Part shown: one piece after another, positions 26,295-34,141 of the stretch
Layout: each line of letters starts with the position of its first letter
Numbering within the stretch: the stretch's first letter is position 1
Assembly: GCF_000716595.1 (NCBI RefSeq)
Contig: NZ_JNXC01000021.1
Coordinates: forward strand, 168,985 to 232,984
Origin: Saccharothrix sp. NRRL B-16314
GTDB lineage: Bacteria > Actinomycetota > Actinomycetes > Mycobacteriales > Pseudonocardiaceae
Length of the DNA stretch: 64,000 bases
Direction of reading: 5' to 3'
Notes under the pieces: generated by a model
The model's input: the letters and a program-made list of their open reading frames with translations, nothing else
The model's database searches: none
Told to the model about the DNA's origin: nothing
Program-made: the position numbers and the translations under genes

Positions 26295-27620
26295 ATGGCT
26301 GCTGTGAAGTCGCAACCCACACGGATCGTGATTGTCGGCGGTGGGTACGTCGGCATGTACACCGCGCTGGGATTGCAGAAGAAGCTGCGTTCCGGCGAGG
26401 CGTCCGTCACGGTGATCGACCCCCAGCCGCACATGACCTACCAGCCGTTCCTCCCCGAGGCGGCGGCCGGCTCCATCGAGCCCCGCCACGTCGTGGTGCC
26501 GCTCCGGAAGGTCCTCAAGCGCTGCCACGTGGTCACCGGCCGTGCCACCCGCATCGAGCACGAGCGCAAGGCCGTCACGGTCGAGCTCGCCGACGGCCAC
26601 GTCGAGGAGTTCGAGTACGACGTGCTCGTCTCGGCCCTGGGTGCCATCTCGCGCACCCTCCCCATCCCGGGCCTGGCCGAGGTCGGCATCGGCATGAAGA
26701 CCATCGGTGAGGCCATCTACCTTCGCAACCACGTGCTGTCGCGGCTCGACCAGGCCGCCAGCACGAACGACCCGGAGCTGCGCAAGCGCCTGCTGAGCTT
26801 CGTGGTCATCGGCGGCGGCTTCGCCGGGATCGAGACGCTGGCGGAGCTGGAGGACATGGCCCGCTACGCGCTGCGCTACTACGAGGGCCTCAAGCAGGAG
26901 GACATGCACTGGGTCCTGGTCGAGGCCACCGGCCGGATCATGCCCGAGGTGAGCGCCCGGCTCGGCGCGTGGACCGTCGAGCAGCTGGAGAAGCGCGGCA
27001 TCAAGTGCTACCTCGACACGCGCGTCAAGAGCATGGAGGGTGGCCACGTCGTCCTCGACGACGGCACCGAGTTCGACTCGGACACCATCATCTGGACCGC
27101 GGGCATGAAGGCCAACCCCATGCTGCGCAACACCGACCTGCCGCTGGACGAGCGCGGCCGGGTGCGGTGCACGGCGGCCATGCAGGTCGTCGGGCTGCCG
27201 GGCGTGTGGGCGGCGGGCGACTGCTCGGCCGTGCCGGACCTGTCGCAGACCGAGCAGGACCCGACGGCGACGTGCGTGCCCAACGCGCAGCACGCCATCC
27301 GCCAGTCGAAGCTGCTGACGAAGAACATCCTCGCCACCCTGCGCGGCAAGCCGACCAAGGACTACTTCCACAAGTACCTGGGCTCGGTCGCCGGCCTCGG
27401 CCTCTACAAGGGCGTGGCGGACGTGTTCGGCCTGCGCTTCAAGGGCGTCATCGCGTGGCTGATGCACCGCAGCTACCACGTGATGTTCATGCCCACGTTC
27501 AACCGCAAGTTCCGGGTCTTCGTCGACTGGACGCAGGCGCTGTTCTCCGGCCGCGAGGTCGTCGCGCTCGGCCAGATCCACGAGCCGAAGGCCGAGTTCG
27601 ACCGCGCCACCAAGAGCTGA
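26295..27620 (+). CDS. ndh: Type II NADH dehydrogenase (NDH-2)
   Basis: 441 residues. The first Rossmann motif is RIVIVGGGYVGMYTALGLQK for FAD, and the second, LLSFVVIGGGFAGIETLAEL, for NADH. The quinone-side signatures AAGDCSAVPDL and PNAQHAIRQSK are present, as is a membrane-binding C-terminus. It passes electrons from NADH to menaquinone without pumping protons. The frame is open from 26235; the ATGs at 26289 and 26295 just before the conserved N-terminus are the likely starts, and I use 26295. A hairpin follows the gene. Confidence 0.93.
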   Translation: MAAVKSQPTRIVIVGGGYVGMYTALGLQKKLRSGEASVTVIDPQPHMTYQPFLPEAAAGSIEPRHVVVPLRKVLKRCHVVTGRATRIEHERKAVTVELADGHVEEFEYDVLVSALGAISRTLPIPGLAEVGIGMKTIGEAIYLRNHVLSRLDQAASTNDPELRKRLLSFVVIGGGFAGIETLAELEDMARYALRYYEGLKQEDMHWVLVEATGRIMPEVSARLGAWTVEQLEKRGIKCYLDTRVKSMEGGHVVLDDGTEFDSDTIIWTAGMKANPMLRNTDLPLDERGRVRCTAAMQVVGLPGVWAAGDCSAVPDLSQTEQDPTATCVPNAQHAIRQSKLLTKNILATLRGKPTKDYFHKYLGSVAGLGLYKGVADVFGLRFKGVIAWLMHRSYHVMFMPTFNRKFRVFVDWTQALFSGREVVALGQIHEPKAEFDRATKS

Positions 27621-27629
27621 CGCGAACGG

Positions 27630-27665
27630 CCGCCCACCTGCTGCTCCGTTCGGTACGGTGGGCGG
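27630..27665 (+). terminator. Terminator-like hairpin after ndh
   Basis: CCGCCCACC at 27630-27638 pairs with GGTGGGCGG at 27657-27665 (9 bp) across an 18-base loop, starting 9 bases after the ndh stop. It separates ndh from the peptide cassette that follows. Confidence 0.5.
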
Positions 27666-27728
27666 ACGGCCGTCCGGACCAGCGATCTCACTTGAGCCCC
27701 CAGACGGCCTAACGACACGCCGGTCACC

Positions 27729-27757
27729 TTGACATTGCGTAACGTGAACCCGAGAAT
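27729..27757 (+). promoter_or_regulatory. Housekeeping-type promoter of the short-peptide cassette
   Basis: A perfect -35 TTGACA (27729-27734) is followed after 17 bases by GAGAAT (27752-27757), matching the TAnAAT -10 at four of six positions. The predicted start near 27764 leaves a ~50-base leader before the peptide ATG. Two small palindromes follow: ATACA...TGTAT around 27757-27770, and TGATGCATCA at 27783-27792. Either could be an operator. Confidence 0.6.
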
Positions 27758-27813
27758 ACAGCTGGTGTATCGCCTGAATGTGTGATGCATCAGTGGGGAG
27801 AGAGGTGACCGCG

Positions 27814-27936
27814 ATGTCTCTCGAGGAGCTGGCCGCACAGCTTCGCCGCGGTGAGATCGAGGATCGTACACTGGCGGAGTACTCCGCGGAGTACGCCACC
27901 GCCGAAAAGCGTTTTTGCAGCAAGAAAGACGACTGA
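27814..27936 (+). CDS. Short peptide, putative RiPP precursor of an ATP-grasp/SagB cassette
   Basis: 40 residues from the ATG at 27814, with GAGAGG 8 bases upstream; 43 residues if the GTG at 27805 is used. The N-terminal half is an amphipathic, leader-like helix (SLEELAAQLRRGEIEDRTLA). The C-terminal part has two Tyr (23, 27), Phe34, a single Cys35, and a charged tail SKKDD. The stop is 3 bases before the ATP-grasp ATG, so the two are translated together. A strong promoter and ribosome binding site argue it is real. I recognise no family. A substrate role is inferred from its size and partners; a small regulatory subunit is the alternative. Confidence 0.7.
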   Translation: MSLEELAAQLRRGEIEDRTLAEYSAEYATAEKRFCSKKDD

Positions 27937-27939
27937 GTC

Positions 27940-29058
27940 ATGACCGTCTCCGGGTGGGGGAACGAGCTCGTTCCCCCACCCGAGGCAGCAAGACCCGCGA
28001 AACCGACCCCGCTGCTGCTCCAAGGTCAGGATTACCTGTTCCGGTCGCAGCCGAAGTGCCTGGACTTCCAGGAACAGGTGCACCGCCTCGGGATGGTCGA
28101 CGAGGGTGACGGCAGTCCCGTGCCCTGCGTGCTGGTGCTCGCCCGCGCAGCCGACATGGAGATGAACGAGCTCTCCATCGCGCTCGCCGAACGCGGCATC
28201 CGGATGGCCCGCATCGACGCCGACCGCTCCGTCGACCTGCCGCTCACCGTCTACACCGACCAGCCGCTGCTGGAACTCGACCGCTGGCTGCTGCGCCCGC
28301 TGCTGGTGTGGCGCCGGCACTTCGAGCTCTCCGCCGTACCCCTCGAACCGGGCACGCTGGCCGGCGCCTACGCCGTCGACCAGTGGGGCGCCGTCGCCGA
28401 CTGGCTGTCCAGCCGGGGTGACTGGGCGCACGTCAACCCGAGCCGCAACACCTCCCACCTGAACCGGCTGACGCAGCTCGCCGACGCCTCCGCGTTCGGC
28501 CTGCGCGTGCCGCGCACCACCGTCACCACCCGACCCGGCCGCACCAGGCCGGGCGGCGGGCAGTGCATCGTCAAGACCTCCGGCCGGCACCTGCTGGAAC
28601 CGCGCCCAGGCATGCAGCACGGCCTCTTCCCGCGTCCGCTGGAGACCAGCCGGTCCGGTGACGTGCCCGAGTCCGCGCCGGTGATCGTGCAGGAGTACGT
28701 GCCGTCGGACACCGAGCTGCGCGTGTTCGTCGTCGGCGAGCGGTGCCTGGCGTTCCAGGTGGACAAGCTGGACCCGGCGCAGCTGTGGGTGGACCCGGAG
28801 GCGGTCCGCGTCACGCCGGTCGACGTGCCGTCCGGGCTGACCGACCGGCTGCTCGCCCTGGCCAGGCACTGGCGGCTCCAGGTGGCGGCGTTCGACCTGC
28901 TGGTCTCGGGCGGCGACCACGTGTTCCTGGAGGTCAACGTCAACTGCGACTGGCGGTGGTTCGAGCACCGGGCGGGGGACGCGCGGGTGTCGGTGGCAGT
29001 GCACGAATGGGTGGCGGCGCGCTTCAAGGAGCTGCTGGGTGCGGGCAAAGGTCGCTGA
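27940..29058 (+). CDS. ATP-grasp ligase, MvdC/MvdD (RimK)-like peptide maturase
   Basis: 372 residues. The C-terminal half is an ATP-grasp fold: ATP-binding Lys in CIVKTSGRHL (~residue 211), the strand VIVQEYVPSDTELRVFVVG (~residues 248-266), and the Mg-binding end FLEVNVNCDWRWFEH (~residues 329-343). This last motif is close to the EVNP-x-W-x-W-E pattern of graspetide ligases. These enzymes activate a carboxylate and join it to an amine or hydroxyl. The N-terminal ~170 residues are a RimK-like pre-ATP-grasp domain. It starts 3 bases after the short peptide gene and overlaps the SagB-like gene by 20 bp. Substrate unproven. Confidence 0.82.
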   Translation: MTVSGWGNELVPPPEAARPAKPTPLLLQGQDYLFRSQPKCLDFQEQVHRLGMVDEGDGSPVPCVLVLARAADMEMNELSIALAERGIRMARIDADRSVDLPLTVYTDQPLLELDRWLLRPLLVWRRHFELSAVPLEPGTLAGAYAVDQWGAVADWLSSRGDWAHVNPSRNTSHLNRLTQLADASAFGLRVPRTTVTTRPGRTRPGGGQCIVKTSGRHLLEPRPGMQHGLFPRPLETSRSGDVPESAPVIVQEYVPSDTELRVFVVGERCLAFQVDKLDPAQLWVDPEAVRVTPVDVPSGLTDRLLALARHWRLQVAAFDLLVSGGDHVFLEVNVNCDWRWFEHRAGDARVSVAVHEWVAARFKELLGAGKGR

Positions 29059-30109
29059 GCACGCGACGCTGTTCTACCAGGACGGCGCCGTGGTGTGGGA
29101 CGACTACCTCCACCACCGGCAGTTCGCCATCAGCGAGACCGCGGAACTGCTCTGCCGCAAGTTCACCGAGTTCACCGACGTCGACGCGCTGCTCAGGCCG
29201 CTCGGCGAGGAGGACCGTGCTGCCCTGCGCAAGGTGCTGGACGAGTTGGTCGACGCCGGTGTGCTGATCGTCGAGGGCTCGCCCCAGCACGAGGAGGAAC
29301 GCCGGCTGCTGGACGGCTGGCGCTCGTGGGGCGTGTCCGCCCGGCACTTCCACTTCGCCAGCCGCACCCTCGCCGACGCTCCGTACCAGGGTTCCGACGA
29401 GCACGACGCGGTGCTGGACGCGAAGCTCGCGACGTCGCCGCCGCCCCCGCCGTTCCGCAGCCTCGGCGGTGCCGCCGTGCCGCTGCCGCCGTTGCCGGAG
29501 CAGCCCGGGTGGGCGGGGTCCGGCCTGTTCGACGTCCTGCTGGAACGGCGCACCACGCGCGAGTTCGGCACGTCCGGCGTGCCGCTCGACCGGGTCGGCG
29601 AGCTGCTGGCCGTGCTGGCCGGTCCGTCGCCCGCGCGGTCCCGGATCGGGCGGTCCGGCACGGTGTTCAAGACCAGCCCGTCCGGTGGCGGGCGGCACCC
29701 GGTCGAGCTGTACGCGCACGCGCGGGACGTGCCGGGGCTGGAGCCGGGCTGGTACCACTACGACGGGCTCGCGCACGCGCTGGAGCCCGTCGGGGTGCGC
29801 TGGGGACCGGCCGAGATGGCCGCGGCGGCCGGTGACCAGGACTGGGTCGGGCAGGCGCCGTTGGTCCTCGCGTACACCGGGGTGCTCGAACGGACTAGAT
29901 GGCGTTACGACACCTCACGTGCATACCGTGTTGTGCAAATGGACGTAGGACATCTATCCCAAACGGCTTATCTGGTTGCTACGGCAATGGGTCTTGGTAT
30001 CGGCTTCACCGCAGCATTGCGGGATGAGCTCGTCGAACAAGCACTCGACTGTGATGCTTATCACGAGGTCGTACTCGGCCTGAGCGCCTTGGGCCCATTA
30101 CCCGAATGA
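29039..30109 (+). CDS. SagB-type FMN-dependent dehydrogenase with N-terminal winged-helix-like domain
   Basis: 356 residues. Residues ~1-80 (ATLFYQDGAVVWDDY to LDELVDAGVLIVEG) look like a small winged-helix, perhaps peptide-binding, domain. From ~155 there is a SagB/nitroreductase domain: ERRTTREFG, SPSGGGRHPVELY, WRYDTSRAYRVVQMDVGHLS, TAYLVATAMGLGIG. SagB enzymes oxidise peptide heterocycles or other modified residues with FMN, but the usual YcaO partner is absent. From about base 29893 the G+C falls to ~55% (116 of 210 bases counted), with AGA, CTA, GTA and a TTA codon at 30098-30100, unlike the first 850 bases. Confidence 0.85.
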   Translation: MRAKVAEHATLFYQDGAVVWDDYLHHRQFAISETAELLCRKFTEFTDVDALLRPLGEEDRAALRKVLDELVDAGVLIVEGSPQHEEERRLLDGWRSWGVSARHFHFASRTLADAPYQGSDEHDAVLDAKLATSPPPPPFRSLGGAAVPLPPLPEQPGWAGSGLFDVLLERRTTREFGTSGVPLDRVGELLAVLAGPSPARSRIGRSGTVFKTSPSGGGRHPVELYAHARDVPGLEPGWYHYDGLAHALEPVGVRWGPAEMAAAAGDQDWVGQAPLVLAYTGVLERTRWRYDTSRAYRVVQMDVGHLSQTAYLVATAMGLGIGFTAALRDELVEQALDCDAYHEVVLGLSALGPLPE

Positions 30110-30183
30110 GCGCAATAGCGGATTGCATTGAGCCGTGCGGGGGACTTCTTCCGAACCTGCCCCACGAACGCTCGGTAACCGCT

Positions 30184-30189
30184 TAGGCT
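30184..30189 (+). promoter_or_regulatory. -10 box TAGGCT upstream of the tRNA gene
   Basis: TAGGCT, the same hexamer that precedes eno and other genes in this window, ends 7 bases before the first base of the tRNA. This would place the transcription start at or near the mature 5' end. No -35 element is clear. Confidence 0.4.
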
Positions 30190-30196
30190 CCCCGCT

Positions 30197-30270
30197 GCCC
30201 CCGTAGCCCAACCGGTAGAGGCAGGCTCCTTAAAAGAGTCACAGTACGGGTTCGAATCCCGTCGGGGGCA
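30197..30270 (+). tRNA. Atypical tRNA with anticodon UAA and short variable loop
   Basis: 74 bases. The acceptor stem GCCCCCG (30197-30203) pairs with CGGGGGC (30263-30269), with discriminator A. The D stem is only 3 bp (GCC 30206-30208 with GGC 30220-30222). The anticodon stem GGCTC/GAGTC holds the loop CTTAAAA with anticodon TAA at 30231-30233. The variable loop is 5 bases (ACAGT). The T arm is ACGGG/CCCGT with loop TTCGAAT. CCA is not encoded. A UAA anticodon implies leucine UUA, but genuine bacterial tRNA-Leu is class II with a long variable arm, so identity and charging are uncertain. Confidence 0.88.
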
Positions 30271-30368
30271 CGCTCGGTGCCGCATTGGCTTCACCCATCT
30301 GCCGGGTGAACACGAACGCGCAAGCGCGATCGTCAGTCACCCGAGTCACCCGATCGGACCTGCGAAGC

Positions 30369-30401
30369 GGTTCGGGACGCCGTGCACCGGCATCCCGAAC
30401 C
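30369..30401. terminator. Hairpin between the tRNA and the convergent DUF885 gene
   Basis: GGTTCGGGA at 30369-30377 pairs with TCCCGAACC at 30393-30401 (9 bp) around a 15-base loop. It lies 43 bases beyond the end of the minus-strand DUF885 gene and 99 bases beyond the tRNA, so it could end either transcript. There is no U tract. Confidence 0.45.
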
Positions 30402-30443
30402 GACGACTTCGCGGTGTCCGACCGCGGACGACTCGCGCGCGGA

Positions 30444-32138
30444 TCAGGGGTGGTCGGCGCGCACCCGTTCCGCGGCGGCTTCACCCGAGGCGGCTTCTCC
30501 CGAGGTGGTCCCACCCGAGGCGGCCCACTCCGAGACGACCTCGTCCAGCACGGCCAGCGGCAGCGGGCCGCCGCCGAGCACGAGGTCGTGGAACGCCCGG
30601 ATGTCGAAGCGGTCGCCCAGCGCCTCCTCGGCCGCCGCCCGGATCCGCAGGATCTCGAGCCGGCCGACCATGTACGCCAGCGCCTGACCGGGCGCGGCGA
30701 TGTACCGGTCCACCTCGTTCTCGATCTCGACCAGCGCCATCGGCGTGTGCCGGCTCAGGTACTCCACGCCCTGCGCCCGGCTCCAGCCGTGGGCGTGCAG
30801 ACCGGTGTCCACGACCAGCCGGCCGGCGCGCAGCGAGTCCATCGCCAGCATCCCGAGCCGCGCCACGTCGTCCGAGTAGAGGCCCATCTCGTCGGCCAGC
30901 CGCTCGGTGTAGAGGCCCCAGCCCTCCAGGTACGCGGTCACGTTCGCGACCCGGCGCAGCATCGGCAGGTCGGTCAGCTGCTGGGCCAGCGTGATCTGGA
31001 AGTGGTGCCCCGGCACGGCCTCGTGGAACGCGATCGCCTCGGCCTGGTACCGGAACCGCTCCTCGACCCGGTGGGTGTTCGCGTAGTACGTGCCCGGCCG
31101 CAGCCCGTCCGCCGACGGCGGCGCGTAGTACGCGGTCGGCGCGCCCGGCGCGTCGGCGGCGGGCACCGGCTCCACCCGGCAGCGCTGCTCCGGCACCCGG
31201 CCGAACCAGCGCGGCGCGGCCTCCTCCGCCCTGGTCACCGCCTCACGGGCGGCGTCGATCAGCTCGTCCTCGGTCGTCCAGCGCAACGCCGGGTCGGTGC
31301 GCATCCGTTCCAGCACCGCCGCCACGTCGGACGTGCCGAAGACGCGTTCGCCCAGCTCGGCCAGCTCGCGCGTCACGCCCGCCATCACGTCGAGGCCCGT
31401 CTGGTGCAGCTCGGCGGGCGTGCGGTCGGTCGTCGTCTGGACCCGGACCAGCGCCGCGTACATCGCCTCGCCGCCGGGCAGCCGGCCAAGGCCGACCTCG
31501 TCGGTGGACCGGCCCCCGATGCCCGCGATCACGTCGCGGTAGGCGGCGAACGCGGGCCGCACCACGTCGGCCAGCAGCCGTTCGCGCTCGGCGGTGAACT
31601 CGTCGCTGCCCGCCGGTCGGGCGAACGGGTCGTCGTCGGCGACCAGGTAGCGGTCGACGTGAGCCACCGCCGCGTCCACCAGGTGCTGCACGGGCGTGCG
31701 GCCCGCCGCCGCACCGGCGAGCTGGCGGTCGGCGACCCGGCGCAGGAAGTCGGGCACGGCGGCGAGCCGGTCGAGGTACGCCCGCTCGGACTCGGGCCCG
31801 GACAGCGCCGTCATCGGCATGACGGTCAGCAGCTCGCCCGCCGGCGCGAAGAACGAGTCGGTGATCGTGTACTCGACGCCGCGCGCGTCGATCAGGTCCA
31901 CCACCGCCCGCGCCTGCTGGACGATCACCGCACGGGTCACCGGGTCGTCGTCCGCGGGCAGCGTGCGCGCCCGTTCCGCGATGTCCAGGGCCTGCGCCCG
32001 GGTCGCCTCGTCGGTCTCGGCCCGGTGGTCGGTGAGCAGGTGGTCGTACCCGGGCACGCCGTAGACCGTGGCGGCCAGCGGCATCTGCGTGAACATCAGG
32101 TCGAGCAGTTCGTCGGCCAACTCCGCCGTCGTGCCCAT
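30444..32138 (-). CDS. DUF885 family zinc metallopeptidase-like protein
   Basis: 564 residues from the ATG at 32138, about 7 bases after a CCGGGGG ribosome binding site; a GTG at 32144 is in frame. DUF885 proteins carry a zinc-protease-like segment, here FHEAVPGHHFQITLAQQL (~residues 370-390), followed by an AYLEGWGLYTERLADEMG region with the third ligand Glu. No signal peptide. The last ~12 residues are repetitive (ASGEAASGEAAAE). Its place between the peptide cassette and the PQQ operon suggests, without proof, peptide processing. A second relative lies at 60060-61298. Confidence 0.85.
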   Translation of the reverse strand: MGTTAELADELLDLMFTQMPLAATVYGVPGYDHLLTDHRAETDEATRAQALDIAERARTLPADDDPVTRAVIVQQARAVVDLIDARGVEYTITDSFFAPAGELLTVMPMTALSGPESERAYLDRLAAVPDFLRRVADRQLAGAAAGRTPVQHLVDAAVAHVDRYLVADDDPFARPAGSDEFTAERERLLADVVRPAFAAYRDVIAGIGGRSTDEVGLGRLPGGEAMYAALVRVQTTTDRTPAELHQTGLDVMAGVTRELAELGERVFGTSDVAAVLERMRTDPALRWTTEDELIDAAREAVTRAEEAAPRWFGRVPEQRCRVEPVPAADAPGAPTAYYAPPSADGLRPGTYYANTHRVEERFRYQAEAIAFHEAVPGHHFQITLAQQLTDLPMLRRVANVTAYLEGWGLYTERLADEMGLYSDDVARLGMLAMDSLRAGRLVVDTGLHAHGWSRAQGVEYLSRHTPMALVEIENEVDRYIAAPGQALAYMVGRLEILRIRAAAEEALGDRFDIRAFHDLVLGGGPLPLAVLDEVVSEWAASGGTTSGEAASGEAAAERVRADHP

Positions 32139-32192
32139 GCGCACCCCCGGATCGTCGTCAAAGGAAAGATGGTACTTAGCCTAAGAAACGAT

Positions 32193-32840
32193 TTACACCC
32201 CGTCCAAATAGGCCAGCACGGCGAGCACCCGGCGGTTGTCGTCCTCCGACATCGGCAGGTCCAACTTGCCGAAGATGTTCGCGATGTGTTTGCCGACGGC
32301 TTTCTCGGTGACGAACAGCCGGCCGGCGATCGCGCCGTTGGAACGGCCCTCGGCCATCAGCGAGAGCACTTCCCGTTCACGGGGGGTCAACGTCGCCAGC
32401 GGCTGGTCCCGCGCGCCGCGGGCGAGCAGCTGGGTGATGACCTCGGGGTCCATCGCGGTACCGCCCGCCGCGACCCGCCGAATGGCGTCGACGAACTGCC
32501 GGACGTCCGACACCCGGTCCTTGAGCAGGTAGCCGACCGCGCCGCCGCGATCGGACAGCAGTTCCCGCGCGTAAAGCTGCTCGACGTACTGGGAGAGGAC
32601 CAGGACCGGCAGTCCCGGCACCCGCTTGCGGGCCTCGATGGCGGCGCGCAGGCCCTCGTCGGTGAACGTCGGCGGCAGGCGCACGTCGACCACCGCCACG
32701 TCGGGGCGGTGGTCGACCAGGGCCTTGAGCAGGGCGGGACCGGAGTCGACCGCCTCCACCACGTCGAAGTCGTACGCCTGCAGGAGCCGGATCAGGCCGT
32801 CCCGGAGGAGGACGAGGTCTTCACCGAGGACAACGCGCAC
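32193..32840 (-). CDS. LuxR-family (NarL-type) response regulator
   Basis: 215 residues from the GTG at 32840, with GGAG upstream. The receiver domain shows the acidic pair in VLGEDLVLLRDGL, the phospho-acceptor Asp in VAVVDVRLPP (~residue 52), and Lys in YLLKDRVSD. The C-terminal LuxR HTH is LTPREREVLSLMAEGRSNGAIAG. It overlaps the end of the sensor kinase gene by 49 bp and clearly forms a pair with it. Targets are unknown. Confidence 0.92.
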   Translation of the reverse strand: MRVVLGEDLVLLRDGLIRLLQAYDFDVVEAVDSGPALLKALVDHRPDVAVVDVRLPPTFTDEGLRAAIEARKRVPGLPVLVLSQYVEQLYARELLSDRGGAVGYLLKDRVSDVRQFVDAIRRVAAGGTAMDPEVITQLLARGARDQPLATLTPREREVLSLMAEGRSNGAIAGRLFVTEKAVGKHIANIFGKLDLPMSEDDNRRVLAVLAYLDGV

Positions 32841-34072
32841 GGCAGCTCCATGGTCACGATGGTCGGCCCGCCCACCGGGCTCGCGACCCCGAGTGTGCCG
32901 TCGAACGCGGCCAGCCGGCGCTCGATCCCGCGCAATCCGCCGTTCTCCGACGCCTCCGCGCCCCCGCGCCCGTCGTCGCCGATCATCAGCGAGAGCTTGC
33001 CGTCCTCGTACCGCACGCGGATCCACGCGCTGGTCGCGCCGCTGTGCTTGGCCACGTTGGTCAGCGTCTCGGCCACCGCGAAGTACGCGGCCGACTCGAC
33101 CGGCGCCTCCGGCCGCCCGGTCAGCTCGATGTCCGCCTCCACCGGCAGCGGGTGGGCCAGCGCCAACGCGCGCAGCGCGCCGTCCAGCCCGCGGTCCGCC
33201 AGCACCGGCGGGTGGATGCCGCGGACCAGGTCCCGCAGCTCCGCCAGCGCCTGGGTGGACGACTGGCGCGCCTCGGCCAGCAGCTCCTGCGCGGCCCGCG
33301 GGTCACGGGCCAGCAGCTCCTCGGCCATGCCCAGGCTCATGCCCAGCGCGACCAGGCGGGCCTGCGCGCCGTCGTGCAGGTCCCGTTCGATCCGGCGCAG
33401 CTCGGCCGCCTGCGCGTCCACCGTGTCGGCCCGTGAGTCGGCCAGCACGCGCACGCGGTTGGTCAGCGTGGCCTTGGCGCTCGGCGCGAGCAGCCACCTC
33501 GCGATCGAGGCGTGCAGCCGGGCGGCGCGGGGCGTGGCCCACCACGCCAGCACCAGGAAGCCGATGCCGAACAGGGGCGCGAGCACGAAGTTGCCGGGGG
33601 TGTCGTGCCGCAGCAGGACGTACTCGACGGACCTGCCGCTGTCGATCCAGATCAGCGGCACCACGAACCCCAGCAGGCCGTTGATCCAGAACGCCACCGG
33701 CAGGATGCCGCAGAAGACCCCGACGACCGCGTTGACGGGCAGGAACGCCAGGTCGCGCCACGTCGCCGGGTCGGTGGCGATGGTGCGGACCCTGGTCATC
33801 GGGCCCCGGTTCTCCGGCAGCCGGTAGGGCGCGTTGATCGGCACCTCCAGCACGCCGGAGGCCCACCGGCGGAAGAACCCGGTGTAGTGGCGGGCCAGCG
33901 CGGTGAACAGCAGCAGCAGCGGCACGCCGACGGTCACCAGGATCAGCGGGTAGGCGTAGAGCTGGAGCGGGATCAGCGGGAGCCCTGCCACGCACAGCGG
34001 CGCCCGCGCCAGCCCCAGCGCGGCCTGCGTCAGTCGGGCGCGGGCGTCGCGTACGAGGTCGTGGTCCGTCAT
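32792..34072 (-). CDS. Sensor histidine kinase, HisKA_3 family
   Basis: 426 residues. About four membrane segments with a sensor-like N-terminal half (LPLIPLQLYAYPLILVTVGV, WRDLAFLPVNAVVG, LLGFVVPLIWIDSG) resemble the DUF1707/Lsr-type two-component kinases of actinobacteria. The phospho-acceptor His is in RIERDLHDGAQARLVALG (~residue 233), and the ATPase domain shows ETLTNVAKHSGA and GDDGRGGA. It pairs with the response regulator downstream. The signal is unknown. Confidence 0.92.
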   Translation of the reverse strand: MTDHDLVRDARARLTQAALGLARAPLCVAGLPLIPLQLYAYPLILVTVGVPLLLLFTALARHYTGFFRRWASGVLEVPINAPYRLPENRGPMTRVRTIATDPATWRDLAFLPVNAVVGVFCGILPVAFWINGLLGFVVPLIWIDSGRSVEYVLLRHDTPGNFVLAPLFGIGFLVLAWWATPRAARLHASIARWLLAPSAKATLTNRVRVLADSRADTVDAQAAELRRIERDLHDGAQARLVALGMSLGMAEELLARDPRAAQELLAEARQSSTQALAELRDLVRGIHPPVLADRGLDGALRALALAHPLPVEADIELTGRPEAPVESAAYFAVAETLTNVAKHSGATSAWIRVRYEDGKLSLMIGDDGRGGAEASENGGLRGIERRLAAFDGTLGVASPVGGPTIVTMELPCALSSVKTSSSSGTA

Positions 34073-34141
34073 GGCCCCGATTCTTCCGGCAGGCCACCGG
34101 CAAATCGGTGGGTTTAACCCCCCAAACCGCGCGGGCCGGGT

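Noticed and set aside
30197..30270. Calling the tRNA a normal tRNA-Leu(UAA), equivalent to bldA
   Set aside because: The variable region is 5 bases and the D stem 3 bp; a class II leucine tRNA would have a long variable arm.
30197..30270. The tRNA as an attachment site of an integrated element
   Set aside because: No integrase, no repeated tRNA 3' end and no plasmid or phage gene is seen within the window.
32171..32185. TTAGGCTAA core upstream of the DUF885 gene as an IdeR box
   Set aside because: Only the central 9 bases fit and both flanks fail; the TAGGCT inside is the same hexamer as the -10 boxes elsewhere, so a plain promoter is likelier.
30285..33827. 1180-residue open frame on the plus strand
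   Set aside because: Antisense to the DUF885, response regulator and kinase genes, which show conserved motifs in their own frames.
34094..34111. CCACCG / CGGTGG hairpin as a pqqB terminator
   Set aside because: Only 6 bp with no U tract; too weak to claim.
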